From positions 806,001 to 870,000 of the forward strand of contig NZ_CP073760.1 in assembly GCF_018399035.1 (NCBI RefSeq): a stretch of 64,000 bases of DNA. The letters run 5' to 3'. The translations under genes were made by a program, and so were the position numbers. Below the pieces are notes generated by a model that was given only the letters and a program-made list of their open reading frames with translations, was not told the DNA's origin and made no database searches. The stretch is from Thiocapsa sp. (lineage in GTDB: Bacteria; Pseudomonadota; Gammaproteobacteria; Chromatiales; Chromatiaceae). Below are positions 10,801 to 21,357 of the stretch, piece after piece (within the stretch, counting starts at the first letter, position 1; every line of letters starts with the position of its first letter).

Positions 10801-11255
10801 TGGAGGGACGTCTGGCGCGCCGCTATCGCGGGGTTCGGCTGCTCGTGGTCGAGGACGATCCGCTCAATGCCGAGGTCGCCTGTGAGCTGCTGCGCGGTCT
10901 CGGGTTGGTCGTGGACATCGCCGCGAACGGACAGGAGGCGGTGGCCATGGTCCGCGAGCGCGACTATGCGCTGGTGCTGATGGATGTGCAGATGCCGATG
11001 ATGGATGGTCTGGCCGCGACCGGGACGATTCGTCGCCTGCCCGGTCACGAGACCCTGCCGATCCTGGCCATGACCGCCAATGCATTCGATGAAGACCGGC
11101 AGGCCTGCCTGGACGCCGGGATGAACGACCACATCGGCAAACCGGTGCAACCCGAGCGTCTCTACAGCGCACTCCTACGCTGGCTTCCGCCGATGCCGGG
11201 GAGCCGGAGGCGAGCGAGGATTCGAACGCGAGCCGCCTTGACGAGGTCGCATTGA
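7848..11255 (+). CDS. Hybrid sensor histidine kinase: 4 CBS - 2 PAS - GAF - HisKA - HATPase - REC, probably frameshifted near its 3' end
   Basis: As read, 1135 residues. Four CBS motifs form two Bateman modules (about 5-255), the best marked by [20 protein letters not shown] and [12 protein letters not shown]. Two PAS domains (about 280-530) and a GAF domain (about 555-700) follow, then HisKA with [13 protein letters not shown], an HATPase with [12 protein letters not shown], and a receiver with [17 protein letters not shown]. No transmembrane segment is seen, so it is cytosolic; CBS pairs usually bind adenine nucleotides. The start at 7848 has AAGGAG upstream. The last ~20 residues (Arg-rich) look out of frame. 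Adding one G to the G4 run at 11198-11201 joins this gene to the following HPt-like frame, giving about 1333 residues. Confidence 0.88.
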   Translation: MSDAIELTLADIMSQALQCVAPDSPLGDAVRTMARDRLSCILVLEEGQPVGILTERDLLRLLVREVDLDRPVAEVMSSPVLAMSRETDFASAYLHALDHQVRHLVAVDPSGRAVGVASETDFRRYLTLRLLKQLDDLSAVMDRDLPLLPPDASVAQARRIMLQYRTSYVVIAAGRRPLGILTERDIPGLLASRGAQAGALIVRDVMQSPVRMIRNDSPVSDAACLMQDEGLRHLAVVDADGLVMGMLTLHNLMERIGFNLLHDDTRRRTERLSGAQALAEQRLRMAVEASGIGFWEFDLAADRLHRDETLRDLLGLRDVATPLDRAAWLESVHPDDRDAAMRALRAAFAPDDPPVECECRSRHRDGGWVWLQVRGRIVGRDPDGRPALAVGTAMDITKLREAQDALHEREEVYRAIFAQAGDGILLSDAETARFVEFNDAACEALGYSREEFAGLGIADIQAELDLAGVRDSLRTILREGRGEFDTLHRHKDGSIRHVRVGNRAIEIKGHPYVVAIVTDMTERTFAQAELDLHRNHLRSLVDARTAELDAANRDLMRSDRRLKALFDLSQAAPTLSEPELLQAGIDTAVTLTDSLVGYLHFIDEDQETIHLCTWSRGTPAYCTAAYDGHYSVSKAGVWADSLRTRQAVVHNDFEAVPERRGYPEGHAALVRHLGVPIKEGEQVRLLIGVGNKPIDYDESDRQQLQLVGDDLWRIVMRRRTELALAEAKESAESANRSKSAFLANMSHEIRTPMNAIIGLGHLLEREVTDPKPRAQVAKIMDAARHLLSIINDILDLSKIEAGQLTLEETGFSSVALIQHAFSILGERASGKGLTLEQSIDPRIPVVLYGDSHRLGQILLNYLGNAIKFSEGGTIRVSARAREVEGRRLLLCLEVADEGIGLNPSQCERLFQPFTQSDDSTTRRYGGTGLGLVICKRLAELMGGEVGVESAPGQGSRFRVEVPLRYDKGATPVDVDRPLPGPFGDVEGRLARRYRGVRLLVVEDDPLNAEVACELLRGLGLVVDIAANGQEAVAMVRERDYALVLMDVQMPMMDGLAATGTIRRLPGHETLPILAMTANAFDEDRQACLDAGMNDHIGKPVQPERLYSALLRWLPPMPGSRRRARIRTRAALTRSH

Positions 11256-11848
11256 CCGGCGAACTGGCGACGATTCCCGGTCTGGATGTCGCTGCCGGCC
11301 TGCGTGCCGTCGGCTCCGATCATGCCGGTTATCGGCGCGTGCTCGACGTGTTTGCCCGGGCGCACGGCGACGTCGCGGCGGTGCTGCGCCGACGCTTGGC
11401 GGCGGGCGATCTGAGCGAGGTCGAGCGTCTGGCGCGAACGCTGAAGCGACTCTCGACAACGCTGGGTGCGACAGCCTTGGGTGCTCGGGCGGGTGAGCTC
11501 GCGGAGCGTGTCGAGAGCGGGGCGTCGGCATCTGACTTGGAGGCCGGTATTGCTGCGCTGGAAGCCGTCCTGACTCCGCTTCTCGAGGGGATCCGTGCGG
11601 TGTCGAGTCCGGGGCCGAGCGCGACCCCCGATCTGGATTGGTCGCAGGCGCCGATCGTCCTTGCCCGGCTCGAAACGCTCCTGGCCGAGGACAACACACG
11701 TGCCAAAGACCTCTTGCTTGAGTCCGCACCCCTGATCGAGGCGATTCTGGGGACACATGCCGCCCGCTTCCGGTCTCAGATCGAGAATTTCGACTTCGAG
11801 CAGGCACTGGGTACGCTGCGTCTGGTCATCGACACGCGAAATGGATAA
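11252..11848 (+). CDS. HPt-like module lacking the phospho-acceptor histidine, probably the C-terminus of the preceding kinase
   Basis: The frame begins at a TTG overlapping the preceding stop and encodes 198 residues. About residues 1-115 align with a histidine phosphotransfer fold, but the usual H-x-L-K-G is [14 protein letters not shown] here: arginine stands where the histidine should be. The second half is a helical region resembling the tail of the neighbouring CHASE kinase. The same frame stays open upstream with an acidic, linker-like sequence ([15 protein letters not shown]), strong evidence that this is the displaced C-terminal end of the CBS hybrid kinase. If expressed alone it has no clear initiation signal. 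Confidence 0.6.
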   Translation: MTGELATIPGLDVAAGLRAVGSDHAGYRRVLDVFARAHGDVAAVLRRRLAAGDLSEVERLARTLKRLSTTLGATALGARAGELAERVESGASASDLEAGIAALEAVLTPLLEGIRAVSSPGPSATPDLDWSQAPIVLARLETLLAEDNTRAKDLLLESAPLIEAILGTHAARFRSQIENFDFEQALGTLRLVIDTRNG

Positions 11849-14800
11849 TCCGAGACACATCCTGCGCCGCTCGGCGTGGCCGGTGTGGGCGACGCTGCTC
11901 GCGGGACTGCTCTGCACTGCGCTGCTCACCCTCGTGGTTCGAGGCGAGGTCGAGGCGCTTGCCCGGTACGAGCTGACCTTCGTGGCGGGGAGATCGCCGA
12001 TCGCATTCAGACCCGACTCGCCGCGCATGCACAGATCCTGCGCAGCGGCGTCGCCCTGTTCGATGCATCAGAGGATGTCACACGCGAAGCATGGCGGACC
12101 TTTGTTGCCGGTCTGCGGCTCGACGACCAGCTGCCCGGGATCCAGGGTGTCGGATTCTCCCTCCTGATGACGCCCGAACAGTTGCAGGCGCATCTCGATG
12201 CGGTGCGTCGTGAGGGGTTTCCCGACTACCGTGTCTGGCCCGAGGGCGAGCGCTCCCTGTACTCCTCGATCGTCTATTTGGAGCCCTTCGGAGGCCGTAA
12301 TCTACGCGCGTTCGGGTATGACATGTTTTCCGAGCCGGTGCGACGGGCCGCGATGGAGGAGGCGCGCGATCACGACATCACTGCGCTCTCGGGACGGGTC
12401 CACCTGGTTCAGGAGACCGACGAGGACGTCCAGGCCGGTGCGCTGATGTATGTGCCTGTCTATCGTGCCGGGATGCCGGTGGAGAGCATCGAGCAGCGTC
12501 GTGCTGCGCTGAGGGGATGGGTCTACAGTCCTTATCGGATGACCGACCTGATGCACGGCATTCTGGGCGGATGGGAGCAAAGGGATGGTCTGCGGATCCG
12601 TCTCGCCGTCTACGACGGGGACGCCGTCGCGCCCGCAACCTTGCTCTACGACACCCAGCCCGCGGCACCGGGCGCCGAGTCGCCGCGGGCGACCGGGGTC
12701 TTGAGCATTCCGCTCGATTTCAACGGCCATCGTTGGACCCTGGTGTTCTCGAGCCAGGCGACCGGCGCGCTTCCCGTCGGGGCCCTGAAGGTCTGGTCGA
12801 CCGCCGTCGTCGGGATCCTCATCAGTCTGCTCCTCGCCGGCCTTGTCCGTGCAATCGCCGAGTCGCGCGCGCACGCCGAGCGTTTGGCCGTGGAGCTCGA
12901 TGCGCACAGGCGAACGGAGCAGTCGCTCGATGTCGCGCTGACCAAGTACCGGACCCTGTTCGACAGTTTTCCGCTCGGGATCACGGTCACCGACGAAGAC
13001 GGCGCCATCGTCGAGGCCAATCTCATGGCCGAGACCATCCTCGGGATCTCGCGCGAAGAGCAGCTGCGACTCTCGCTCGGCAGCGCCGTGTGGGACCTCA
13101 TCCGTCCGGACGGGACCTCCATGCCGCCATCGGAATACCCGAGCGTTCTGGCCTTGCAGACCCGACACGGATTGCATCGCACCGACATGGGGATCCGCAA
13201 GCCGGATGGTCGGGTCACCTGGCTCAGCGTGGTCGCAACGCATCTACCGCTGCCCGGGTACGGCGTCGTCGTCACCTACGCCGACATCACGGAGCGGGTC
13301 AGGGAGCAGCAGGCGCGCGAGACACTCAGCGCTGCGGCCCGCTTGGCGGTCTCCTCGGACAACGCGGCGGATTTCTGCCAAGCCCTCGCCGAGCTGCTGT
13401 CGGCGCGCCTCGCGTGTCCCCAAGTCGCCATCGAAACCTACGACCGCGAATCCAATGAGATGGTCTTTGTCGGCGACGTCGGGGTTGCGGGTTCGCCGGA
13501 CGGGCCCTTACGCGTGCCGGTGGATCAGACCCTGTCCGGCTGGGTCGCGACACACGGCGAGGCATTGGTGGAGCTCGATGCCGATCAGCGACCCGAGTAC
13601 GCCTTGCCGGCCTTGCGGGCTCTCGGCATCGTGAGCTTCGTCTGTGTTCCGCTCACGTTCGGCGGGCGCGTCCTGGGAACCCTGTCGCTCGGCGATGTGC
13701 GGCGACGCCCGGAGGCGTCCGAATGGGTGGGCATGCTGCAGACGATCGCGGATACCGCCGCCGATTCCATGGTGCGCCTGGACGCACAGGCAGCCTTGCG
13801 CGAGAGCGAGCGCAGCTACCGCGTTCTGGTCGACAATCTCCGCGCCGGTTTGGTCGCTCATGCGCCCGATACACGGATTCTTTACGCCAACCCCATGGCG
13901 TCGCATCTCCTGGGATTGACGACCGAGCAGATGCAGGGCCGTGCCACCGTTGACCCGAGGTGGCATTTCATTCGCGAGAACGGCACCCGGCTGTCGGTGG
14001 AGGAGTATCCGGTCAAGCGTGTCGCCGAGACTGGACAGGCTCTCCAGGGCCTGACACTGGGGATCGTCAGACCCGATCGCACGGATCCCGTGTGGGTGCA
14101 TTGCGAGGCCCATCCGCTGCATGACGAGCAGGGCCGGATGCAGAGGATCATCGTGACCTTCTTCGACATTTCCGGGCGCAAGGCGGCCGAGACCGAGCTC
14201 GAGCAGCATCGTCATCACCTCGAGGATCTGGTTGCCGAGCGCACCTCGCAGCTCGCCGAGGCACGGGATACGGCGGAGGCCGCGAACCGGGCCAAGACGC
14301 GGTTCCTGGCCAACATGACCCATGAGATTCGCACCCCGATGAACGCCATTCTCGGGCTCAATCACCTGCTTCTGAAGCAGGTGACCGCACCCGAAGCGCG
14401 AACCAGGCTGCGCAAGCTCGGCGATGCCGCGTCTCATTTGCTGCTCATCATCGACGATATCCTCGACCTGTCGAAGATCGAGTCCGGTCGCCTCGTTCTG
14501 GAGGAGACGCCGTTCTCGCCGGCGACGGCGATCGAGCGGGGTGTCGGCCTGCTCGGCGAGCGCGCCTCCGACAAGGGTCTTCGGCTTCTGACGACGCTCG
14601 ATCCGCGCCTGCCGGCGCGGGTGATCGGGGACCCGTTGCGTCTGGAGCAGATCCTGGTCAACTTTCTCGGCAACGCAATCAAGTTCTCCGAGCAAGGCGA
14701 GATCCGGGTGCGGGGGATTCTGGCCGAGGAGACCGCGCAGGGCATTCTCTTGCGTCTGGAGGTGGAGGACCAAGGGATTGGATTGACGCCGGACCAGCAG

Positions 14801-15727
14801 GGGCGTCTGTTCCGGCCCTTCACCCAGGCCGACGACTCGACGACGCGTCGCCATGGCGGCACCGGACTCGGTCTCGCGATCGTCAAGCGACTGGCCACCC
14901 TCATGGCCGGCGAGGTCGGCGTGACCAGCACCCCGGGGGAAGGCAGTCTCTTCTGGATGACCGCGCGCCTGCGCCGGGACGATCGGCGGGCACCGCCGAC
15001 GCCCGCCTCTGCGTTGACGTCGACAGCGACGCCTGTGGTCATCCCGGAGCAGCTGATCGCTCGGCGTTATTCCGGTATACCGATCCTGCTGGTCGAGGAC
15101 GACCCGATCAATCGAGATGTCGCACTCGATCTGCTCGAGGCGACGGGGCTGCTCGTGGATCTGGCCGAGGACGGCTCAGCCGCCGTCAAACGGGTGCGCG
15201 AGCGCGATTATGCCCTGGTGATCATGGATGTGCAGCTGCCGCGGATGGATGGATTGGCGGCAACCCGCGCCATCCGCGCGCTCCCCGGCCGGGCGGATCT
15301 GCCCATCCTGGCCATGACGGCGGGGACCTTCGAGGACGATCGTGCACGTTGCTTGGATGCCGGTATGAACGACTTCATCGGCAAGCCCGTCGAGCCGGCG
15401 CGCTTCTACGCCGCGCTACTGCGCTGGTTGCCCGCCGCGCCCCCGGATCCTCCGGAGCCCTTTGGCGCGGACCGCATGGCGACGGCCGAGCCGACGGAGT
15501 CTGCGGTCGCGACCTCGAACGCGGATCCGGCCATCGCGCAGGTCCTCCTGGCCCAATTGGAGTTCCTACTCTCCGAAGGCGACCCGCGGGCTCTGCAGGT
15601 CTTGGCCGATCTCGGGACCCTGGTCGCGCCCAGCTTCGGAGAGGATGCCCCGGGGTTCCGCGAGGATATCGAGCGCGGATCCTATACCCGGGCGTTGGAG
15701 ACCCTGCGCCGCGCGCGTCGGGAGTGA
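11841..15727 (+). CDS. Membrane hybrid histidine kinase: CHASE - PAS - GAF - PAS - HisKA - HATPase - REC, frameshifted near the N-terminus
   Basis: The ATG at 11841 opens a frame encoding a signal-anchor helix ([20 protein letters not shown]). The frame is lost at a G4 run (11987-11990) and resumes one frame over as [20 protein letters not shown], the start of a CHASE extracellular sensor domain. With one G restored the protein is about 1295 residues: TM1, CHASE (about 55-270), TM2 near residue 330, PAS, GAF, PAS, HisKA with [13 protein letters not shown], HATPase with [12 protein letters not shown] and a receiver with [13 protein letters not shown]. The tail resembles the end of the upstream HPt module but has no phosphotransfer histidine. 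The start overlaps the previous gene by 8 bp. Its partner regulator is probably the HD-GYP protein of the same operon (inference). Confidence 0.82.
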
Positions 15728-15850
15728 GTCACGGTGGCTGTGCTCCGGCGATTCCCGCCGGGCGGACGCAGGAATCCGGCTCGGTGTTTTGATAGGGGCA
15801 ATGCTGCTGCGGTACGAGCGGTCGGGAACGATTCAAAAACAACCGAGACG

Positions 15851-16031
15851 CGTAGGATGGGTAGAGCGAAGCTAAACCCGTAGGATGGGTAGAGCGAAGC
15901 GAAACCCGTAGGATGGGTAGAGCGAAGCGAAACACGTAGGATGGGTAGAGCGAAGCGAAACCCATCCAGCCCGCTCCAAGCGCATCGGACCGAAACCCGG
16001 CAACGCGGCGGTTTGGAGGATGGGTTTCGCT
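15851..16031. repeat. Tandem 28-bp repeat (4 units) plus right arm of a GGATGGGT-family palindromic element
   Basis: Four head-to-tail 28-bp units begin CGTAGG at 15851, 15879, 15907 and 15935, nearly identical except for one G/T change in the first and C/A in the third. They are followed by a spacer and a degraded inverted right arm (GGAGGATGGGTTTCGCT near 16015). The unit equals the left terminus of the elements at 4618-4798 and 33420-33572, so this copy looks like an element whose left end was amplified in tandem. No coding capacity is evident between 15728 and 16205. Confidence 0.88.
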
Positions 16032-16205
16032 ATCGCTCGCGACGAGGAGCGGCGCCGACTCGAGGTCCAAGCGGGAGACTGGAGATCCGTTTCCGAGACT
16101 CCGACGCTCTACGGGACTTGATCGAACGCCTCATGATGCTGGCGGGGTCAGCGGAGCCTGATTACACTGCACGGAAGACAACCCGACATCCCCCGGAGGC
16201 ACTTG

Positions 16206-16454
16206 ATGAGCGCCGAGATCGATAGCCTGGTCCTAGAGCACCTGCGCCACATCCGCGCCCGAGTCGATCAGATCGCCGAGGACGTCGGCGATCTGAAACA
16301 TCGCATGACCAGCCTCGAAGGCACCATGAGCCTGGTCAAGCGTGAGGTGGCCTACGGCGACGAGACCGACGCGCGTCATCAGGTTAGCCTGGATCGTCTT
16401 TCCGAGCGGATCGCGCGCATCGAGAGGCGACTGGATCTCGGCGATAGCGCTTGA
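16206..16454 (+). CDS. Small coiled-coil protein of unknown function
   Basis: An 82-residue highly charged helical protein (MSAEIDSLVLEHLRHIRARV at the start, ending in ERIARIERRLDLGDSA) with heptad spacing throughout, predicting one long coiled coil. The ATG at 16206 is preceded by GGAGG at 16195-16199, which decides the start. Similar short coiled-coil proteins are common in Proteobacteria, without a known role. No membrane segment. It is alone between a repeat cluster and a convergent kinase gene. Confidence 0.7.
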   Translation: MSAEIDSLVLEHLRHIRARVDQIAEDVGDLKHRMTSLEGTMSLVKREVAYGDETDARHQVSLDRLSERIARIERRLDLGDSA

Positions 16455-16477
16455 GCGGGGATGGTGGATGCGCTGCG

Positions 16478-16517
16478 CTTATCCACCCTACACATTATGT
16501 GATGTAGGGTGGATAAG
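16478..16517. terminator. Perfect 15-bp inverted repeat (REP-type, GTAGGGTGGAT family), possible bidirectional terminator
   Basis: CTTATCCACCCTACA (16478-16492) and its exact complement (16503-16517) enclose a 10-base loop. It lies between convergent genes ending at 16454 and 16606, where a two-way terminator would be expected. There is no long T run, so it may be a REP-like element serving this role. Confidence 0.65.
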
Positions 16518-16605
16518 GCGCGCACTCAAACGCTGGCGATTGGGCGATGACGTTGGCCGCGCCGCATCCACCAGACGCCGCTGGACTCAACCCGGAACTC
16601 GGGCG

Positions 16606-19600
16606 TCAGGCCGTGGACTCCAGTGCGCGCAGACGGCGAAGGTCATCGCTCACCCTCTGTTGCGCGCACTGCGTCTGCTCGAGCAAGCGCGCGACATCGC
16701 GGAGGTCACTCTCGCTGCCCTGCTGCTCCAGGCGCCCGGCCAATTCGCAGAGCCGGCTTGCGCCGAGATTGCCGGCGCTGCCCTTGAGCGCGTGCGCGGC
16801 CGTGGCCAGTCTCGCGGCGTCACGGCCGTCGACCGCCTCCTGCAGGGTCTTCATCAGGTCTTCGGTCTTGGCGAGGACGAGGTCTAGATAATGCGCGTAA
16901 TCCTCGCCCAGTAGACGCTTGAGAGTGTCCATTGCGTCCGGGTCTACCGCGAGCTGGATGGCATCGAGATCCTCCCCCTCGTCGAGGCAGCGCTCGGGCA
17001 CCGCCGGTTCCGCCTGCATCCACCGGCCGAGCGTCTCCCGAAGCCGCTCCAGCTTGAGCGGCTTCGGGAGATAGTCGTCCATCCCCGCCGCGAAGCAGCG
17101 CTCGCGATCGCCCTGCATCACATTCGCGGTCAAGGCGACGATCGGGGTTCGCGGACACCCCTCCTGCTCCTCGCGCCGGCGCAGCTCGGCACTCGCCTCG
17201 AAACCGTCCATGTTCGGCATCTGGCAGTCCATCAGGATGAGGTCATAGCGCCCTCGGGCAGCGGCCGTGAGCGCCTTGCAACCGTCCTCGGCGACATCCG
17301 CCGTCAAGCCGAGTCGCGTCAGCATCGACAAGGCCACCCGTTGGTTGATCAGGTTGTCCTCGACCAGCAGGACGTGCCCCCGGAGCTGGATCCGTGAGTC
17401 CGGCGCCGGCGTCGCATCCGGCGCTTCCCGGGCGGGCGCCGGTCGTTGCGTGCCGCGCGTCCGGTGATGAATGATCCGGACGAGCGCGTCGTGCAGATGC
17501 GACTGACGAACGGGCTTCGACAGGCTGTCGTGGATGCCGACCGCGGCGAGTGCCTCGCCATTCTGCCCGGCCGAGCTCATCATCAGTATCGGCGTCTCGG
17601 CGATCTTGGGGTCGGCACGGATCAGTCTGGCCAGTGTGATGCCGTCGAGCTGCGGCATCTGCATGTCGATGATCGCGACCTCGAAGGGTCGTCCCGAGTC
17701 GACCGCCTCCCGCAGGAGTTTGAGGGCCCTAAACCCGTTGCCGGCCATCTCGCAGCTCAGGCCCCAGCTTTGCAGGTAGTGGCCGAGGATGGTCCGATTG
17801 GTCTCCTTGTCGTCGACCGCCAGGACGCGGACGCCCGCGAGGTCCTCGAGAGCGATCGGCGCGGCCAAGCCCGCTTGGCGATCGAAGGGGATGGTGAACC
17901 AAAAGGTCGAGCCCCGGCCATGCACACTCGCGGCGCCGATCTCGCCGCCCATCAGCTCGACCAACGGCTTGGAGATGGCCAGGCCGAGCCCGGTGCCGCC
18001 GAAGCGGCGTGTCATGGATCCGTCGGCCTGAACGAACGGCAGAAACAATCGGCCGAGCTGCGCCTCGGTCATCCCGATCCCGGTGTCGACCACCTCGAAG
18101 CGAAGCACCTGCTTGGCGGCACCCATTCCTGCCGCGGAATGATCCACCGCGTCGACGCGCAGCACGACCTCGCCCTCTTCGGTGAACTTGATCGCATTGC
18201 CCATCAGGTTGTTCAACACCTGGCGTAGCCGGGTGGGATCACCGACGACCCGCGTATCCAGGTCCACGGGGATATAGCAGGCCAGCTCGAGACGGCTGGA
18301 CTGGTTGCGGGACGAGAGCAGGCTCGCGACATCCTCCGCCAGCGGGCGCAGGTCGAACGGGACCCGCTCCGGATCGAGCTTGCCGGCCTCGATCTTGGAG
18401 AAATCCAGGATGTCGTTGATCACGGTCAGCAAGGCGTCGGCCGACCCGCGGGCGGTCTCGACATAGTCCTGCTGATCGGCGTCGAGCCGGGTTTGCGCGA
18501 GCATCTCGAGCATTCCGAGCACACCATTCATCGGGGTTCGGATCTCGTGGCTCATGTTGGCCAGGAAACGGGATTTCGCCTCCACCGCCTCGAGGGCCGC
18601 AAGCCGCGACCGCTCGGCCTCGGTGCGCGCGTGATCGTCGGCGATCGCGACTCCGATCATGCCGGCCACGAGCGAGAGCAACCCCAACTCGACGCCATCG
18701 AGATCCGGCGTCTCCTCGACCCCGAGCCAAGCCCGGCCGAGCAGAGCGCCCCCTTGCGCAATCGGCAGCAGGATCCCGTTCAGCGCGTCGAGATGGACCG
18801 GGTCCAGCTCGTCGCCTAGAGGCCGACGCAAGGCATCGAGCACGGAATCCGGCGGCGCGCCTCGCTGCAGCCGGATCAGCGGCTCGCCGTCCCCTTGGTC
18901 GGCAACAATGACGGCGGTACCGCTTAATTGCAGGGTCTGCAAGGCCGCAAGCGCGTCGAGCGCAGCGGCCAGACGCTGCTCGAGGCGCCCGGTTCCCTGC
19001 AGACGCTCGGCCACCCGTGCGCGTGCCTCCGCCACCGCGACCTCCCGTTCGCGGCGCATCTCCTCGGCGACGTCGCGTGTGATATCGCGCTGGACCGCCA
19101 CGAAGCCGCCGAGTGTGCCGCCGTCATCCGCAAAGGGTGCGATCGTGGTCTGTACCCAGTAGGTCTGTGAGCCCCCGTCCGGCGTCCGCCGCCGATTCAA
19201 CAGACGCCCGGACCACACCTCGCCGCGGGCGATGGTGTCCCAAAGCTCCCGATAGCGCTCGCGAGGGGTCAGCCCGCTTGCCAAGATGCCGGAGCGCGCA
19301 CCGATGGCCTGCTCGGCGTCGATTCCCGTGATGCGAACGAAGGCCGGGTTGATGTACTCGATGACGCCGGAGAGATCCGTCACGTAGATGGCATCGGCGC
19401 TCGCCTCGACGGCCTTGGCGAGTCGCAGGCGCGCCGCTTCGGCCGCGAGCCGACTCGAGACGTCGCGGAAGCTGAGGGCGCAGCCGGTCATGACACCGCC
19501 CTGGACGATCGGATAGACGAGGACCGAGACCGGTATGGCGCCGCCGAGCGCATCGACCAAGACCGCCTTGTCGTCGCGGTAGCTGCGCGCACCCTGAAGG

Positions 19601-20037
19601 CGCGCGAGGATGGCGTCCGCCGACGGCGGTGCCTGCGCATCCTCGCGGCGCGAAAACCTGAAGCGCTCGAGAATCGGCTCTCCGAGCAGTGCCGCGCGCT
19701 CCCCGAGCAGATTCTCGGAGGCAGGGTTCATACCGACGAGGCGTCCGTGCGGGTCGAGCGAGCAGAAGCCGTCGCGGAAGCCGCCGATGATGGCGGCCAG
19801 CTTGTCGCGCTCCGCGGCCACCTCCGAGGCGGATGATCGCCGCAGCTCGTCGTAGAGCGCCTGCATCTCGCGCGACGAGACCTCCAGCGAGCGCTCGAGC
19901 AGATAGCGGTCCCGGGCATGCTCCTCGTAAGACCGGTTGACCCGATCCAGAAAGCCCTGCCAAGCCCCCGGATCGTTCGGCAGGGCATCCTGCGAGAGGT
20001 TGGCGCGCCGAAGCTGGCGTTGAATCAGCTTGTCCAT
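16606..20037 (-). CDS. BarA-type hybrid sensor histidine kinase: PAS - PAS - GAF - HisKA - HATPase - REC - REC - HPt
   Basis: A complete 1143-residue phosphorelay protein without membrane segments. An N-terminal helical region leads to two PAS domains (about 75-330), a GAF-like domain (about 355-485), HisKA with [17 protein letters not shown] near residue 500, and an HATPase with [12 protein letters not shown]. The first receiver carries [13 protein letters not shown], the second [13 protein letters not shown]. The HPt ends the protein with [13 protein letters not shown], histidine present. All phosphorelay residues are therefore intact, unlike the HPt-like module at 11252. The start ATG (20037) lies 39 bp downstream of the FIST-domain gene; the pair form a likely operon in which FIST supplies a small-molecule signal to the kinase. 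Confidence 0.93.
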   Translation of the reverse strand: MDKLIQRQLRRANLSQDALPNDPGAWQGFLDRVNRSYEEHARDRYLLERSLEVSSREMQALYDELRRSSASEVAAERDKLAAIIGGFRDGFCSLDPHGRLVGMNPASENLLGERAALLGEPILERFRFSRREDAQAPPSADAILARLQGARSYRDDKAVLVDALGGAIPVSVLVYPIVQGGVMTGCALSFRDVSSRLAAEAARLRLAKAVEASADAIYVTDLSGVIEYINPAFVRITGIDAEQAIGARSGILASGLTPRERYRELWDTIARGEVWSGRLLNRRRTPDGGSQTYWVQTTIAPFADDGGTLGGFVAVQRDITRDVAEEMRREREVAVAEARARVAERLQGTGRLEQRLAAALDALAALQTLQLSGTAVIVADQGDGEPLIRLQRGAPPDSVLDALRRPLGDELDPVHLDALNGILLPIAQGGALLGRAWLGVEETPDLDGVELGLLSLVAGMIGVAIADDHARTEAERSRLAALEAVEAKSRFLANMSHEIRTPMNGVLGMLEMLAQTRLDADQQDYVETARGSADALLTVINDILDFSKIEAGKLDPERVPFDLRPLAEDVASLLSSRNQSSRLELACYIPVDLDTRVVGDPTRLRQVLNNLMGNAIKFTEEGEVVLRVDAVDHSAAGMGAAKQVLRFEVVDTGIGMTEAQLGRLFLPFVQADGSMTRRFGGTGLGLAISKPLVELMGGEIGAASVHGRGSTFWFTIPFDRQAGLAAPIALEDLAGVRVLAVDDKETNRTILGHYLQSWGLSCEMAGNGFRALKLLREAVDSGRPFEVAIIDMQMPQLDGITLARLIRADPKIAETPILMMSSAGQNGEALAAVGIHDSLSKPVRQSHLHDALVRIIHHRTRGTQRPAPAREAPDATPAPDSRIQLRGHVLLVEDNLINQRVALSMLTRLGLTADVAEDGCKALTAAARGRYDLILMDCQMPNMDGFEASAELRRREEQEGCPRTPIVALTANVMQGDRERCFAAGMDDYLPKPLKLERLRETLGRWMQAEPAVPERCLDEGEDLDAIQLAVDPDAMDTLKRLLGEDYAHYLDLVLAKTEDLMKTLQEAVDGRDAARLATAAHALKGSAGNLGASRLCELAGRLEQQGSESDLRDVARLLEQTQCAQQRVSDDLRRLRALESTA

Positions 20038-20076
20038 CCTCGTCCCCGTGCCGTGGAGGGTCCGGCCGTCGCGGGC

Positions 20077-21216
20077 CTAGACCTCATGGATCGTCGTCAG
20101 GGTCATGGTCTGGTTGTGCAAGTCGCAGGCGCCGGAAGCGTAAGGCGCGATCTCGCCGTAAGAGTAGAAGCCGACCTGTCGCGTGTCGGGCGGCAATGCC
20201 TCGAGCGTGGCCTCGATCTCCTCGTCCGCGCGCTCGCCGAGCACCATGCGGCGGCCGACGCAGCTAATGGAAATGGCCAATGTCCGCTCGCCGTTCGAGC
20301 CGCGGTTGCGTGTCATCAAGGCGGCATCCTCGGCGCCGTCCACCAAATGATCAAGGTTGGTCCGCATCAATTGTGCAAGAGAGCCTTCCGGAATGTCCCC
20401 CGCGAAGGTCATGGAGCCGTCTTCCTCGTCGACGGCGAGAATGGTGCGCACCAAGCGCTTCTCGTCACCGGCATCGGCCCGCAAGGCGAGCGGAAACCGC
20501 AATGCGGTTGCCGGCAGACCCGATGCCAGCTCGCCCAGGTATTCCTTGTAGAGCTGCAGTGCGGGGCGACCATCCAGCGCGAAGAGCCGATTGCCCGCGG
20601 CGCGCGTCACGCGACGCTCCGGGCCGAAGATGTCCCAGCCGCCCCTCGAGCCATACCCGATCCGCACCCGCTCGCCGTAAAGGCCCAAGGCTGCCACGGT
20701 CCGCGCGACGGGACGGTCGTGATCCAGCACCCAGGTTCGCTGAAACCGGTCGCCATCCCCGGCGAGGCCGCCGGTGACGATGACGGAGCCCTGCAGAACC
20801 TCGTTGAGTCCGGCGACCAGTTGACTGCCGTTCACGTGCAAGCCATCGGAGAGCACCAAGACACCCTTGAGATCCGGCGCGGCAAGCTGCTCGGCGAGGG
20901 CGATGCCGGTCTCCCGCGAGCGATTGCTCGAGCCCGTCGGTGCCACAGCCGTCTCCAGGCGCGTGTCCTCGAAGCGCGCGACGGCCACGACCAAGGTCCC
21001 GTCCTGAACATGCTTGTCCAAGATCTCCCCTGCGGTCGAGCAGCCCATCAAGCGCGCTTTGGGATAGGCGGACCGCAAGTCTGCAAAGGGGGCCGGGTCG
21101 TCCAGAAAGGCGCTGTCGCCGAAGGCAAGAACCAAGGTCCGCTCGGAATCCAGGGCCGGAAACCTCTCGATGCCCCATCCATCCGCCGGGCGATAGTCGA
21201 ACACCTCAATTTGCAT
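20077..21216 (-). CDS. FIST N / FIST C domain signal-sensing protein
   Basis: A 379-residue protein with the FIST N domain (about residues 25-215, including LVLAFGDSAFLDD and KARLMGCSTAGEI) and the FIST C domain (about 220-365, including GSNGERTLAISISCVGRRMVLG and FYSYGEIAPY). FIST domains are predicted sensors of small ligands such as amino acids and are usually encoded beside signal-transduction enzymes, as here with a hybrid kinase. No signal peptide, so cytoplasmic. The ATG at 21216 is preceded by GGAGCGGAAG, a good ribosome-binding site. Confidence 0.92.
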   Translation of the reverse strand: MQIEVFDYRPADGWGIERFPALDSERTLVLAFGDSAFLDDPAPFADLRSAYPKARLMGCSTAGEILDKHVQDGTLVVAVARFEDTRLETAVAPTGSSNRSRETGIALAEQLAAPDLKGVLVLSDGLHVNGSQLVAGLNEVLQGSVIVTGGLAGDGDRFQRTWVLDHDRPVARTVAALGLYGERVRIGYGSRGGWDIFGPERRVTRAAGNRLFALDGRPALQLYKEYLGELASGLPATALRFPLALRADAGDEKRLVRTILAVDEEDGSMTFAGDIPEGSLAQLMRTNLDHLVDGAEDAALMTRNRGSNGERTLAISISCVGRRMVLGERADEEIEATLEALPPDTRQVGFYSYGEIAPYASGACDLHNQTMTLTTIHEV

Positions 21217-21357
21217 CTTCCGCTCCTCCGTCGCTGATGGCCTTCGTGCAGAGTCGCTCTCGACCGATCGCGTTCGAGGCGGCAGGTCGAAGAGCGGCCC
21301 AGATCGTCCGTCCGGGGTGCGTCCCGCGCGCCTCGAGCCATGGTACGTGGGTCAATC

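Noticed and set aside
15851-15962. Possible CRISPR array at the 28-bp tandem repeats
   Set aside because: There are no spacers between units, and the unit is the end of a palindromic element found elsewhere in the window.
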